From: CAYWRO01 sp964460345
GTDB taxonomy: Bacteria; Planctomycetota; Phycisphaerae; Phycisphaerales; UBA1924
Assembly: GCA_964460345.1 (NCBI GenBank)
Contig: CAYWRO010000039.1
Span: 1-34,701, forward strand
DNA length: 34,701 bases
Reading direction: 5' to 3'
Under the pieces are notes generated by a model that was given only the letters and a program-made list of their open reading frames with translations, made no database searches and was not told the DNA's origin. Positions 1 to 8,346 of the stretch are shown piece by piece; positions within the stretch are counted from its first letter, which is position 1; each line of letters begins with the position of its first letter. The position numbers were made by a program, and so were the translations under genes.

Positions 1-918
1 GACAACTACTTCGCGACGCTGAACTCGGCGGTCTTTTCCGACGGGAGCTTCGTGTATGTGCCGAAGGGTGTGAAGTGCCCGATGGAGCTCTCCACGTACT
101 TCCGCATCAATGCGATGAACACGGGGCAGTTCGAGTGGACGCTGATCATCGCGGACGAAGACAGCTACGTGAGCTACCTGGAAGGGTGCACCGCGCCGAT
201 GCGCGATGAGAACCAGTTGCACGCCGCGGTCGTGGAACTGGTGGCGATGAAGAACGCCACGATCAAGTACTCCACGGTGCAGAACTGGTACCCCGGTGAC
301 AAGGACGGCAAGGGTGGGATTTACAACTTCGTGACCAAGCGCGGCAAGGCGCTGGGTGAGAACTCGCGGATCTCGTGGACCCAGGTGGAGACGGGATCGG
401 CGATCACGTGGAAGTATCCCTCGTGCATTCTGCAGGGGGACAACTCGGTGGGCGAGTTCTACTCGGTGGCGCTGACGAACAACTATCAGCAGGCGGACAC
501 CGGGACGAAGATGATCCACATCGGGAAGAACACATCCAGCACGGTGGTCTCGAAGGGGATCAGCGCCGGCCGGGGGCAGAACACGTACCGCGGGCTGGTG
601 AAGATTCTGAAGAACGCGCACAACGCGCGGAACTACACGCAGTGCGACTCGATGCTGATGGGGGACCGGTGCGGGGCGCACACGTTCCCTGTTATTGAGG
701 TGCGGAATACGACCTCGTCGTGCGAGCACGAGGCGTCGACGAGCAAGATCGGGGAGGACCAGCTCTTCTACTGCAACCAGCGCGGCATCAGCACGGAAGA
801 CGCCGTGAGCATGATCATCAACGGCTTCTGCAAGGAGGTCTTTGCGGAGCTTCCGATGGAGTTTGCGGTGGAGGCGCGGAAGCTGCTGGAGGTTTCGCTC
901 GAAGGCAGCGTGGGGTAA
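1..918 (+). CDS. sufB: SufB, Fe-S cluster assembly scaffold (5' end missing)
   Basis: The reading frame is open from base 1 to a TAA at 916-918, so 305 C-terminal residues are visible and the start lies before the window. SufB is the core of the SufBCD scaffold on which Fe-S clusters are built in the cytosol. The visible part includes the late beta-helix core, the segment CDSMLMGDRCGAHTFP with the conserved Cys that takes part in cluster assembly, and the following CEHEAST stretch, all typical of SufB rather than SufD. The C-terminal helical part ends in EVSLEGSVG. It is followed 44 bp later by sufC, the normal order. The identification is firm; only the N-terminal third to half is absent. 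Confidence 0.96.
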   Translation, partial: DNYFATLNSAVFSDGSFVYVPKGVKCPMELSTYFRINAMNTGQFEWTLIIADEDSYVSYLEGCTAPMRDENQLHAAVVELVAMKNATIKYSTVQNWYPGDKDGKGGIYNFVTKRGKALGENSRISWTQVETGSAITWKYPSCILQGDNSVGEFYSVALTNNYQQADTGTKMIHIGKNTSSTVVSKGISAGRGQNTYRGLVKILKNAHNARNYTQCDSMLMGDRCGAHTFPVIEVRNTTSSCEHEASTSKIGEDQLFYCNQRGISTEDAVSMIINGFCKEVFAELPMEFAVEARKLLEVSLEGSVG

Positions 919-962
919 CGGCAGCCATAGGACTTCCAGGACATATAGGACAGATGCAACTC

Positions 963-1745
963 ATGACGACACCACTACTCGAAATCAGAAACCTGCACGC
1001 CAGCGTCGAGGGACACGAGATCCTCAAGGGGATCAACCTGACCGTGAACCCGGGCGAGGTGCACTCGATCATGGGGCCGAACGGCTCCGGCAAGAGCACG
1101 CTGGCGCAGGTGCTCGCCGGGCGCGACTCGTACGAGGTCACCGAGGGGCAGGTGCTCTACCAGGGCAAGGACCTGCTGGAGATGGAGCCGGATGAGCGCG
1201 CCTGCGAGGGCGTGTTCCTGGCCTTTCAGTACCCGGTGGAGATCCCCGGCGTGTCGACGAACTACTTCCTGCGGGCGGCGCTGAACGCGATCCGCAAGCA
1301 CCGCGGCGAAGAGGAGATCGATGCGTACGACTTCCTGGAAATGGTCAAGGAGCGCGCCGCGCTGGTGAACATGGATGAGCGGCTGTTGAACCGCTCGCTC
1401 AACGAAGGGTTCTCCGGCGGCGAGAAGAAGCGCACGGAAGTGTTCCAGATGGCGATGCTGGAGCCGAAGCTGGCCGTTCTCGACGAGACGGACTCCGGGC
1501 TGGACATCGATGCGCTGCGCATCGTGGCGGACGGCGTGAACCGGCTGCGGGCACAGGACCGCGGCTTTATCGTCGTGACGCACTACCAGCGACTGCTCGG
1601 CTACATCGTGCCGGACTTCGTACACGTCCTCGTGGATGGACGCATCATCAGGAGCGGCGGGAAGGAACTGGCGCTGGAGCTGGAAGAGAAGGGGTACGCC
1701 TGGGTCGAGGAAGCGGCTCGCGAGGCCGCGTCGCCGGTGGGCTGA
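963..1745 (+). CDS. sufC: SufC, ATPase of the SufBCD complex
   Basis: This 260-residue ABC-type ATPase binds SufB and SufD and powers Fe-S cluster assembly. Visible motifs are Walker A GPNGSGKST (38-46), the Q-loop in FQYPVEIPG (about 89-96), the signature SGGEKKR (151-157), Walker B LAVLDETDSGLD (about 170-181) and the switch His in VTHYQR (207). The FQYPVEIPGVS and LDETDSGLDIDAL wording is specific to SufC among ABC proteins. An in-frame ATG at 954 would add three residues and is also possible, because AGGA lies just before it. It sits between sufB and sufD. Confidence 0.96.
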   Translation: MTTPLLEIRNLHASVEGHEILKGINLTVNPGEVHSIMGPNGSGKSTLAQVLAGRDSYEVTEGQVLYQGKDLLEMEPDERACEGVFLAFQYPVEIPGVSTNYFLRAALNAIRKHRGEEEIDAYDFLEMVKERAALVNMDERLLNRSLNEGFSGGEKKRTEVFQMAMLEPKLAVLDETDSGLDIDALRIVADGVNRLRAQDRGFIVVTHYQRLLGYIVPDFVHVLVDGRIIRSGGKELALELEEKGYAWVEEAAREAASPVG

Positions 1746-1821
1746 CTCGAACGTTGAGACTTGAGATTCGAAACTGAAGGCTTGAGCTCTGGCTACATTT
1801 GCCGCGAGAGGTTGGGGACGC
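1746..1821 (+). repeat. Short intergenic repeat, TTGAGATT type, between sufC and sufD
   Basis: The 76-bp gap opens with an AT-richer run (about 1753-1788) built from TTGAGACTTGAGATTCGAAA-like words, unlike the GC-rich coding DNA around it. A related run is seen on the minus strand at 26700-26720. The last 20 bases hold the purine-rich stretch GAGAGG before the sufD start. I read the first part as a dispersed intergenic repeat. Its function is unknown. Confidence 0.45.
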
Positions 1822-3192
1822 ATGCTTGAGACGATGACGAGACAGGATCGATACCAGTCGGACTTCGACCGGCTGGAAAATGCCGCCGCGGGCGCGGCGG
1901 CTCCGGCGTGGCTTGCGGAGCTGCGGCGTGCCGGGATGGCGCGGTTCACCGAGGTCGGCTTTCCCTCCTCGCGGGATGAGGAGTGGCGCACGACGAACGT
2001 ATCGAAGATCGCCCAGACGTCGTTCGCGCTGGCGGGCGCTGCCGGCCGGACGTTGACGGAGGACGACCTGGCGCCGTACACGCTCGGGCGGGGCGCCTGC
2101 ATCCGGCTGGTGTTCATCAACGGCGTATTCGCCCCGCAGCTTTCCTCGCACGCCGACCTGGCCGCGGCGGGGGTGGTGGTGCGTCCGCTCTCCGAAGCGC
2201 TCTCGCTTGAGATTGTTGAAGAGCGCCTGGGCAGCGCCGTAGCGCTCGACGACGGCGTGACCGACGCGTTCGCGGCGCTGAACACGGCGTTTGTCTCCGA
2301 GGGCACGGTCGTGCACGTCGCGGCCGGGGTGACGCTCGAGAAGCCGGTTGAGATCGTGCACGTGACCGTGCCCGGGGCCGAGCCGATTGCCGTCTATCCG
2401 CGAACGCTGATCGTGGCGGAGCGCGGCGCGATCGCAACGGTGGTCGAGCGGCACGTGGGGCTGGAGAGTCAGGCGACCGAGAACGGCGCGGCGTACCTGT
2501 CGTGCGCGGTCACGGAGATCATCGCGGACGATGATGCACGAGTGGACCACTACCGCACGGGGCGGGAGGCGGCGGGTGCGTTTCACATCGGTTTGACCCG
2601 GATCATCCAGCAGGCCTCGAGTGATGTGGCGTCGAAGACGATCACGCTCGGCGGCCAGCTCGTGCGCAACAACATGCATGCGACCCTCGCGGGCGAGCGT
2701 GGCAACTGCAACCTGCGCGGGTTGTCGATCGCGGGTGGCGAGCAGCTCATCGACAACCACCTGCGTGTCGAACATGCGGTGCCGAACTGCGACAGTCGCG
2801 AGTTCTTCAAGAACATCATCGACGGGCGGGGCCGGGTCGTCTTCACGGGCCGGATCTACGTGGCACAGGATGCGCAGAAGACCGATGCGAAGCAGACGAA
2901 CATGTCGCTGCTGCTGAGCGACGACGCCCAGGTCAACGCGCTGCCGCAGCTCGAGATCTACGCTGACGACGTCAAGTGCACTCACGGGGCAACGGTCGGC
3001 GAACTGAACGACGACGCTCTCTTCTATCTGCGGGCCCGCGGCATTGATGAGCAGACCGCTCGCAGCCTGCTGATCTACGCGTTCGCGGTCGAGTCGCTCG
3101 ACGAGGTGGCGGTGCCGGAGCTGCGGAGACAGCTTGAGCAGGTGCTGTTTGATCGCCTGCCGGGAGGCCGGTTGTTGTCGGCAAGCGTGTAG
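1822..3192 (+). CDS. sufD: SufD, Fe-S cluster assembly protein
   Basis: This 456-residue protein is the SufB paralogue of the SufBCD scaffold. The N-terminal helical region (about 1-110) carries SSRDEEWRTTNVSKI, typical of SufD. The middle is the right-handed beta-helix core. The C-terminal part holds NALPQLEIYADDVKCTHGAT, in which Cys386 and His388 correspond to the conserved cluster-site region, followed by FYLRARGIDEQTARSLLIYA. Length is normal. The ATG at 1822 follows GAGAGG and GGGG purine runs; an ATG five codons later (1837) is an alternative. It is third in the suf operon. Confidence 0.95.
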   Translation: MLETMTRQDRYQSDFDRLENAAAGAAAPAWLAELRRAGMARFTEVGFPSSRDEEWRTTNVSKIAQTSFALAGAAGRTLTEDDLAPYTLGRGACIRLVFINGVFAPQLSSHADLAAAGVVVRPLSEALSLEIVEERLGSAVALDDGVTDAFAALNTAFVSEGTVVHVAAGVTLEKPVEIVHVTVPGAEPIAVYPRTLIVAERGAIATVVERHVGLESQATENGAAYLSCAVTEIIADDDARVDHYRTGREAAGAFHIGLTRIIQQASSDVASKTITLGGQLVRNNMHATLAGERGNCNLRGLSIAGGEQLIDNHLRVEHAVPNCDSREFFKNIIDGRGRVVFTGRIYVAQDAQKTDAKQTNMSLLLSDDAQVNALPQLEIYADDVKCTHGATVGELNDDALFYLRARGIDEQTARSLLIYAFAVESLDEVAVPELRRQLEQVLFDRLPGGRLLSASV

Positions 3193-3196
3193 AAGC

Positions 3197-3230
3197 AGTT
3201 GATAGTTAATAGTGAAGAGTGAAGAGTGGG
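3197..3230 (+). repeat. Short intergenic repeat, GTGAAGAGTGAAGAGTGG type
   Basis: The gap between sufD and sufS contains an AT-rich run leading into GTGAAGAGTGAAGAGTGG (3212-3229). The minus strand at 26728-26745 carries the same 18-mer with two mismatches. Base composition differs sharply from the flanking genes. It is best read as a dispersed non-coding repeat and it argues against placing the sufS start inside it. Confidence 0.5.
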
Positions 3231-3240
3231 GACTGGTGCG

Positions 3241-4512
3241 GTGACAACGCGGGCTGGGTTGAACGGCGCGACGGGGGCGCTGGACGCCGCGGCGCTGCGC
3301 CGCGAGTTTTCCATCCTTGAACGGACGTTCCGGGTCGGGGGCCAGGAGCGGCCGGTGGTGTATTTGGACAGCGCGGCGACGAGCCAGAAGCCGCGTGCGG
3401 TGATCGAGGCGGTGTCGCGGTATTACGAGCGGCACAACGCGAACATCCACCGCGGGGTGTACCAGCTCAGCATGGAGGCCACCGAGCAGTACGAGCAGGC
3501 GCGGCGGAAGGCGGCGCAGTTCGTGAACGCCGCGCGGCCGGAAGAGATCGTTTTCACGCGCGGGACGACAGAGGCGATTAACCTGGTGGCGCAGGCGTGG
3601 GGGCGGGCAAACCTGCGGGCCGGGGACGAGGTGCTCATCACCGGGCTTGAGCACCACTCCAACATCGTGCCGTGGCAGATGCTGTGCGAGCAGACGGGCG
3701 CTGTGCTGAAGGTCGCGCCGATCAACGAGCGCGGTGAGGTGGTTCTCGAAGCATTCGAGCGGCTGATCACCGGGCGGACAAAGGTCGCCGCCTTCGCGCA
3801 CGTCTCCAACGCGTTGGGAACGGTGCTGCCGGTCGAGCAGATGGCGGCGATGGTTCGACAGGGTGCGCCCCGGGCGATCGTGCTGATCGACGGCGCGCAG
3901 GCCGTGCCGCACGCGGCTGTGGACGTGCGTGCGATCGGATGCGACTTTTATGCCTTCAGCGGGCACAAGATGTACGGGCCGACGGGGATCGGGGCCTTGT
4001 ACGGGCGGTATGAACTGCTGGAGGCGATGCCGCCATACCAGGGTGGCGGGGACATGATCCTCTCGGTCACCTTCGAGAGGACGACCTACGCCAAGCCGCC
4101 GGCGCGATTCGAGGCGGGCACGCCGAACATCGCGGGCGCGGTGGGGCTCGGCGCGGCGGTGGATTTCCTGAACAAGATCGGTTTGGAGCGGATCGCAACG
4201 CACGAAGCGGACCTGCTGGCGTACGGCACCGCGCGGCTGAGCGAAGCGCCGGGTGTCCGCCTGATCGGGACGGCGGAGCGGAAGGCGGGCGTGCTGTCAT
4301 TCACGGTTGACGGGGTGCACCCGCATGACCTGGGCACGATTGTGGACCAGCGCGGCGTGGCGATCCGAACCGGTCACCATTGCGCGCAGCCCGTCATGGA
4401 CTTCTTCCAGGTGCCCGCGACGGCTCGCGCCTCGCTGGGGCTCTACAACACGCGGGAGGACATCGATGCGCTCATCGACGCCCTCGCCTTCGCCCGGGAG
4501 GTGTTCGCGTGA
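3241..4512 (+). CDS. sufS: SufS, group II cysteine desulfurase
   Basis: This 423-residue PLP enzyme converts cysteine to alanine and hands the persulfide sulfur to SufU. The PLP lysine is in FSGHKMYGPTG (Lys243), the cofactor His in ITGLEHHSNIVPW, and the catalytic Cys in RTGHHCAQPVM (Cys381), which sits in the short, ordered loop of the SufS class rather than the long loop of IscS. Start: GTG at 3241 has GGGGA about 9 bp upstream. A GTG at 3226 would add five residues but lies inside the intergenic repeat. The stop overlaps the sufU start, so the two are translationally coupled. Confidence 0.95.
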   Translation: MTTRAGLNGATGALDAAALRREFSILERTFRVGGQERPVVYLDSAATSQKPRAVIEAVSRYYERHNANIHRGVYQLSMEATEQYEQARRKAAQFVNAARPEEIVFTRGTTEAINLVAQAWGRANLRAGDEVLITGLEHHSNIVPWQMLCEQTGAVLKVAPINERGEVVLEAFERLITGRTKVAAFAHVSNALGTVLPVEQMAAMVRQGAPRAIVLIDGAQAVPHAAVDVRAIGCDFYAFSGHKMYGPTGIGALYGRYELLEAMPPYQGGGDMILSVTFERTTYAKPPARFEAGTPNIAGAVGLGAAVDFLNKIGLERIATHEADLLAYGTARLSEAPGVRLIGTAERKAGVLSFTVDGVHPHDLGTIVDQRGVAIRTGHHCAQPVMDFFQVPATARASLGLYNTREDIDALIDALAFAREVFA

Positions 4513-5000
4513 GCGAACTGACCGATCTGTACCAGGAGTTGATTCTGGACCACAACCGGCGGCCGCGGAACCGCCGCGCCATCGAGGGAGCCAGCCGGCA
4601 TGCGGTGGGCCACAATCCCCTGTGCGGAGACCGGTTGACGTTGTACGTGAACCTCGACGAGGGCGAGCGGATTGCGGACATTGCCTTCGAGGGGAGCGGG
4701 TGCGCGATTTCGACGGCGAGCGCTTCGCTGCTGACCGAGGCGGTGAAGGGGAAGACGGTGGCCGAGGCGCATGCGCTCTTCGAGCGCTTTCACGCGCTGG
4801 TCACCGATGAGGGCGGCAACGCTGGCCCCGCCGATGGATCGGCGCCGAAACTGGGGAAGCTCGCGGCGTTCGAGGGGGTGCGACAGTTTCCGATGCGGGT
4901 CAAGTGTGCCACGCTGGCCTGGCACACGCTGGAAGCGGCGCTGGCCAGCGAGGCCGCGGCCGGGACGGCCGGGGATGGGCCGACGATTTCGACGGAGTGA
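4509..5000 (+). CDS. sufU: SufU, zinc-dependent sulfurtransferase
   Basis: This 163-residue protein accepts sulfur from SufS and passes it to SufBCD. The three zinc-site cysteines and the Asp are present: LCGD (Cys39, Asp41), GSGCAIS (Cys65) and VKCATLAW (Cys133). Residues roughly 84-118 hold the extra segment that separates SufU from IscU. The GTG start at 4509 overlaps the sufS stop (GTGA). No SufE-like gene is visible, so SufU is presumably the sole SufS partner here. The C-terminus adds a short Ala/Gly-rich tail of about 20 residues. Confidence 0.94.
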   Translation: MSELTDLYQELILDHNRRPRNRRAIEGASRHAVGHNPLCGDRLTLYVNLDEGERIADIAFEGSGCAISTASASLLTEAVKGKTVAEAHALFERFHALVTDEGGNAGPADGSAPKLGKLAAFEGVRQFPMRVKCATLAWHTLEAALASEAAAGTAGDGPTISTE

Positions 5001-5005
5001 GTGCC

Positions 5006-5437
5006 ATGTCTGCTGAAGAACGCCCGGTTCCATCGGTCGACCTGCTCAAGGCGATCACCAAGGCGCTGCGGAAGGTTTACGACCCCGAGATCCCGGTGAA
5101 CATCGTGGACCTCGGGCTGATTTACGACATCGATTTCGATGACGACGGCGCGGTGAAGATCGTCATGACGTTAACGTCGCCGAACTGCCCCGTGGCGGAG
5201 ATGCTTCCCGAACAGGCGCGGCAGCAGGCGCTCACCGTCGAGGGCGTCGACGATGTGAAGGTCGAACTGACGTGGGAGCCCGCTTGGACGCCGGACCGCA
5301 TGAGCGAGGCGGCGAAGCTGGAGTTGGAGTTCACGGGGCATACGGGGCCGGCGCACCTGAGGGGAGGACACGGCGGGCCACGGACGACGCCGCTGACGCT
5401 GAACCGGGGGCAGGAGAAGCGCGGCAAATCCCGCTGA
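5006..5437 (+). CDS. sufT: SufT-like MIP18/DUF59 family Fe-S assembly factor
   Basis: This 143-residue protein belongs to the MIP18/DUF59 family, whose SUF-linked members help deliver or mature Fe-S clusters. Family marks are YDPEIPVNIVDLGLIYDI (about 25-42) and LTSPNCPVAEMLPEQ with its conserved Cys, then VELTWEPAW. It starts 5 bp after the sufU stop, which fits membership of the suf operon. After about residue 110 it has a basic, Gly/His-rich tail (HTGPAHLRGGHGGPR and onward) beyond the usual domain; this tail is probably unstructured. PaaD-type members share the fold, but the context favours SufT. Confidence 0.9.
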   Translation: MSAEERPVPSVDLLKAITKALRKVYDPEIPVNIVDLGLIYDIDFDDDGAVKIVMTLTSPNCPVAEMLPEQARQQALTVEGVDDVKVELTWEPAWTPDRMSEAAKLELEFTGHTGPAHLRGGHGGPRTTPLTLNRGQEKRGKSR

Positions 5438-5490
5438 CGGTATCCTCTTCCGGGTGCAGCCCGGCTGTACCCGGTGAGGATCAGGTCTTG

Positions 5491-5979
5491 GTGCGGTTGA
5501 CGAAGAAGCTTGACGGCGTGGTGCTGACGTTCGTCCGCCGGGATGGCTCAATTACAACGTCGCGATCACGCGCGGGGGAGTTCTTCGCCCTGCACGACTT
5601 GATGCACTACGCAGTCGAAAGCGTGTTGGGGTACCGGCAAGCATTCCTGGGGCTGCTGGCGGAGGGTGTAGACATCCAGGACTGGGAGGATGCCGCGTCC
5701 AGCCTGCGGAAGGAGACGCCAGCGGAGGCGATCCAGGCGGAGGCGCTGGTGGGGTTGCTGCAGTTGAGGTGGGCAGGGGAGGGAGCGCCGGGCATCGCGT
5801 CAGCACCTCCCGACGCGCTCGCGGCGGACATGCGGGAGGTGTGCCAGAAGCTGGGTGTTGCACCCGCAGTGCCGACCGGTGAGAAGTTGAGACAGATTTC
5901 CGAGGTGTACGGGGCGCTGGTGCAGCGGTGGGAGCGACTCAGCACCGGTGAGAGCCTTGATCTGCCGTGGCCCGCCTAG
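5491..5979 (+). CDS. Conserved hypothetical protein with HDLMHY motif
   Basis: A 162-residue soluble protein, function unknown. The N-terminal part looks like a small beta unit (KKLDGVVLTFVRRDGSITTS), followed by the helix FFALHDLMHYAVESVLGYRQ with His35, Asp36 and His39, which could bind a metal. The remainder is predicted largely helical and ends in PWPA. I recall unnamed bacterial proteins with a similar HDLxHxxVE helix, but no function. GTG at 5491 is the likeliest start; TTG at 5488 is possible. It lies 53 bp after sufT and before the thiC riboswitch, so it may be the last gene of the suf operon. Confidence 0.7.
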   Translation: MRLTKKLDGVVLTFVRRDGSITTSRSRAGEFFALHDLMHYAVESVLGYRQAFLGLLAEGVDIQDWEDAASSLRKETPAEAIQAEALVGLLQLRWAGEGAPGIASAPPDALAADMREVCQKLGVAPAVPTGEKLRQISEVYGALVQRWERLSTGESLDLPWPA

Positions 5980-5990
5980 ACTCGCTCGTT

Positions 5991-6081
5991 CGCACGGGGC
6001 GCGGCGGCCGGGATGGTCCGGCTGAGCCGCTGAGAGGCACCCGTTGAACCTGATCCGGGTCGTACCGGCGTAGGGAATGCG
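5991..6081 (+). promoter_or_regulatory. TPP riboswitch (THI element) upstream of thiC
   Basis: The segment has the conserved order of the thiamine pyrophosphate aptamer: CACGGGGCGC, then GGCTGAGCCGCTGAGAGG, ACCCGTTGAACCTGATC and CCGGCGTAGGGAA. The closing P1 helix is formed by CGCA (5991-5994) with TGCG (6078-6081). TPP binding normally switches off expression of thiamine genes. The aptamer ends about 145 bp before the thiC start, leaving room for an expression platform. Strongly supported by both motif and neighbour. Confidence 0.95.
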
Positions 6082-6178
6082 TTCCGGCACCCCCCCACTC
6101 CACCGCTCCCCATTCTCGGGGCGTTTGGGACGGGGAGAGCCTCGTCAGTCCTCAAGCCGCGCGAGCCCGCCTTCTGGT

Positions 6179-6204
6179 GGCACGGTTCTTCGAACCGTGA
6201 TGCC
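6179..6204 (+). promoter_or_regulatory. Hairpin in the thiC leader, possible expression platform
   Basis: CACGGTTC, a TTC loop and GAACCGTG form a perfect 8-bp stem, extended by GG/CC across a small bulge. It ends about 8 bases before the GGAGG ribosome-binding site of thiC (6213-6217). There is no U-run after it, so it is not a classical terminator. It could take part in masking the start region under riboswitch control, or be unrelated. Confidence 0.45.
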
Positions 6205-6225
6205 GCATCACATGGAGGTTCGCCA

Positions 6226-8346
6226 ATGTCAACGCATCCGACCACCCCGCACTCGCGCTCCGCAACTCTGAATGGATCAGTGGGCGAGGCTGTGTATCCG
6301 AAGGTCTCGCCGGACCACCTGAATGAGCGGTCCCCGGCGGGGAAGGCGGCACTGCATGTCACCAAGAACATCGGGGCGAATGGCGCCGCCGCGGCGGACG
6401 GACCTTCCCTGAGCGCCCGGTTCGGTGCGCCGGTGGGGCCGCACAGCCCGTCGTCCTCGCTCGCGGGGACATCGCCGGGGTCGTTCGCGCTCGCGCCGGA
6501 CATCGGTGGTGCGCTGATGTTCGCCTCGCCGGATACTCCCGGGATGCCGCGGCCGTCGGAGAAGACGGCGTGGGACTTTCTGCCGGAGGGGTGGGTGATG
6601 GAGGTGCTCTCCGGGGCGGCGGCGGCCGAGTCGCTCGAGCGGGCTGCACCGGCGTCTGCGCCATGCGAGGCGCGCTCGTATGTGTTTGCCGATGCGCGGG
6701 GCGTCGTGCGGCGCGTAACCCCCGAGGTGGGCTTTGAGCCGGTGACGCAGCTCGAGCATGCGCGGCTGGGGATCATCACGCCAGAGATGCGACGGGTGGC
6801 GCAGCGCGAGCCGCACCTGACGGCGGAACAGGTGCGCGACGAGGTCGCCGCGGGGCGGATGATCATCCCGGCGAACAAGGTGCACCTTTCCAAGCAGCTT
6901 GACCCGATGGCGATCGGGCGCGCGAGCCGGACGAAGGTGAATGCGAACATGGGAGCGTCGCCGGTGTCGTCGTCGGCCGATGAAGAGCTGGAAAAGCTGC
7001 GCTGGGCGGAGCACAACGGGGCGGACACGGTCATGGACCTGTCCACGGGCGGGGATCTCGATGCCTGCCGGCAGGCGATCATTGATCACGCGACGGTGCC
7101 GATCGGTACGGTGCCGATCTACTCGATGATCATCGGGCGCAAGCTGGAGGATCTGAACGAGAAGGTCATTCTCGATACGGTCGAGCACCAGGCAAGGCAG
7201 GGTGTCGATTACATGACGATCCACGCGGGGGTCCGGCGCGGGCATCTGAAGTTCGTGAAGAACCGGCTCATCGGGATCGTGAGCCGCGGCGGGTCGCTGC
7301 TGGCCAAGTGGATGCTGATCCACAACCGGGAGAACCCCACGTACGAGTTGTGGGACGACATCTGCCGGATCATGCGCAAGTACGATGTCTCGTTCTCGAT
7401 TGGGGACGGACTGCGCCCCGGGGGGCTGGCCGATGCAACGGATGAAGCGCAGCTTGCGGAGCTTGAGACGATCGGGGAACTGACGGAACGTGCCTGGCGG
7501 CACGGTGTGCAGGTGATGGTCGAGGGGCCGGGGCACGTGCCGCTCGATCAGATCGAATACAATATGAAGCTGCAGCGGCGGCTCTGCCACGGCGCACCGT
7601 TCTACGTGCTCGGCCCACTGGTCACGGATGTCTTTCCGGGGTACGACCACATCACGAGCGCGATCGGCGCGACGAATGCGGCGTACCACGGCGCGGCGAT
7701 GCTCTGCTACGTGACGCCCAAGGAGCACCTGGGGTTGCCGAAGCGTGGGGATGTGAAGGATGGGTGCATTGCGTACAAGATTGCGGCGCACGCGGCGGAT
7801 GTGGCGCTTGGGATTCCCGGCACGCGCGACTGGGACGATGACCTGACGCGGGCGCGGGCGGCGCTGAACTGGCAGAAGCACTTCGAGTTGTCCTTCGACG
7901 AGGACACGGCGCGGGCCTTTCACGATGAAGACCTGGACGTAGACACCGACTTCTGCGCCATGTGCGGGCACGACTGGTGCAGCGTGCGCATCAGCAAGGA
8001 GATTCAGGAGTTCGCCAGCGGCAAGGCGGACGGCTTCGAGCGTGTCGGCAAGGGAGGGAGGGTTGGCGCGCCGGTGAAGAGCGCGGGGCTGACGCCTGAG
8101 CAGGCAGAGGTGCTGGAGAAACGGGGATACCTCTCGCCGGAGGAGGTGCATGCACTCGCGCAGAAGGGCCGAAGGGACGGAGGGCGAGAGGGCCAGACCG
8201 ACGCAAGTGATGCCGGGAAGCGCTCGTGTCATTCGGACTACGTGCCGGATGAGGAGGAGGCGCGGCGAATCCAGGAGCAGGAGAAGGTGGTGCAGTTGAA
8301 CACAGCACCGGCGCACAACATCCCGACGCGCGACTCGATCATCTGA
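6226..8346 (+). CDS. thiC: ThiC, phosphomethylpyrimidine (HMP-P) synthase
   Basis: This 706-residue radical SAM enzyme converts aminoimidazole ribotide to HMP phosphate, the pyrimidine half of thiamine. The core starts near ARLGIITPEM and runs through VNANMGASPV, NGADTVMDLSTGGDL, MTIHAGVRR, SFSIGDGLRPGG and MVEGPGHVPLDQI. The CX2CX4C cluster site FCAMCGHDWC (Cys577, 580, 585) is intact. It is longer than usual: the roughly 160-residue N-terminal region is divergent and Ala/Ser/Pro-rich, and the C-terminus adds a tail with CHSDYVPDEEEARRIQEQ after a low-complexity Arg/Gly stretch. GGAGG precedes the ATG by 8 bp. It is controlled by the upstream TPP riboswitch and needs the Fe-S clusters made by the SUF proteins. 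Confidence 0.96.
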   Translation: MSTHPTTPHSRSATLNGSVGEAVYPKVSPDHLNERSPAGKAALHVTKNIGANGAAAADGPSLSARFGAPVGPHSPSSSLAGTSPGSFALAPDIGGALMFASPDTPGMPRPSEKTAWDFLPEGWVMEVLSGAAAAESLERAAPASAPCEARSYVFADARGVVRRVTPEVGFEPVTQLEHARLGIITPEMRRVAQREPHLTAEQVRDEVAAGRMIIPANKVHLSKQLDPMAIGRASRTKVNANMGASPVSSSADEELEKLRWAEHNGADTVMDLSTGGDLDACRQAIIDHATVPIGTVPIYSMIIGRKLEDLNEKVILDTVEHQARQGVDYMTIHAGVRRGHLKFVKNRLIGIVSRGGSLLAKWMLIHNRENPTYELWDDICRIMRKYDVSFSIGDGLRPGGLADATDEAQLAELETIGELTERAWRHGVQVMVEGPGHVPLDQIEYNMKLQRRLCHGAPFYVLGPLVTDVFPGYDHITSAIGATNAAYHGAAMLCYVTPKEHLGLPKRGDVKDGCIAYKIAAHAADVALGIPGTRDWDDDLTRARAALNWQKHFELSFDEDTARAFHDEDLDVDTDFCAMCGHDWCSVRISKEIQEFASGKADGFERVGKGGRVGAPVKSAGLTPEQAEVLEKRGYLSPEEVHALAQKGRRDGGREGQTDASDAGKRSCHSDYVPDEEEARRIQEQEKVVQLNTAPAHNIPTRDSII

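Noticed and set aside
720..962. A longer sufC starting upstream inside sufB
   Set aside because: The extra residues are Arg/Gly-rich, have no SufC counterpart and overlap the sufB coding sequence; the family start lies at 954 or 963.
1648..4203. An 851-codon open frame on the minus strand across sufC, sufD and sufS
   Set aside because: The plus-strand genes are unmistakable and the antisense product is low-complexity and Arg-rich.
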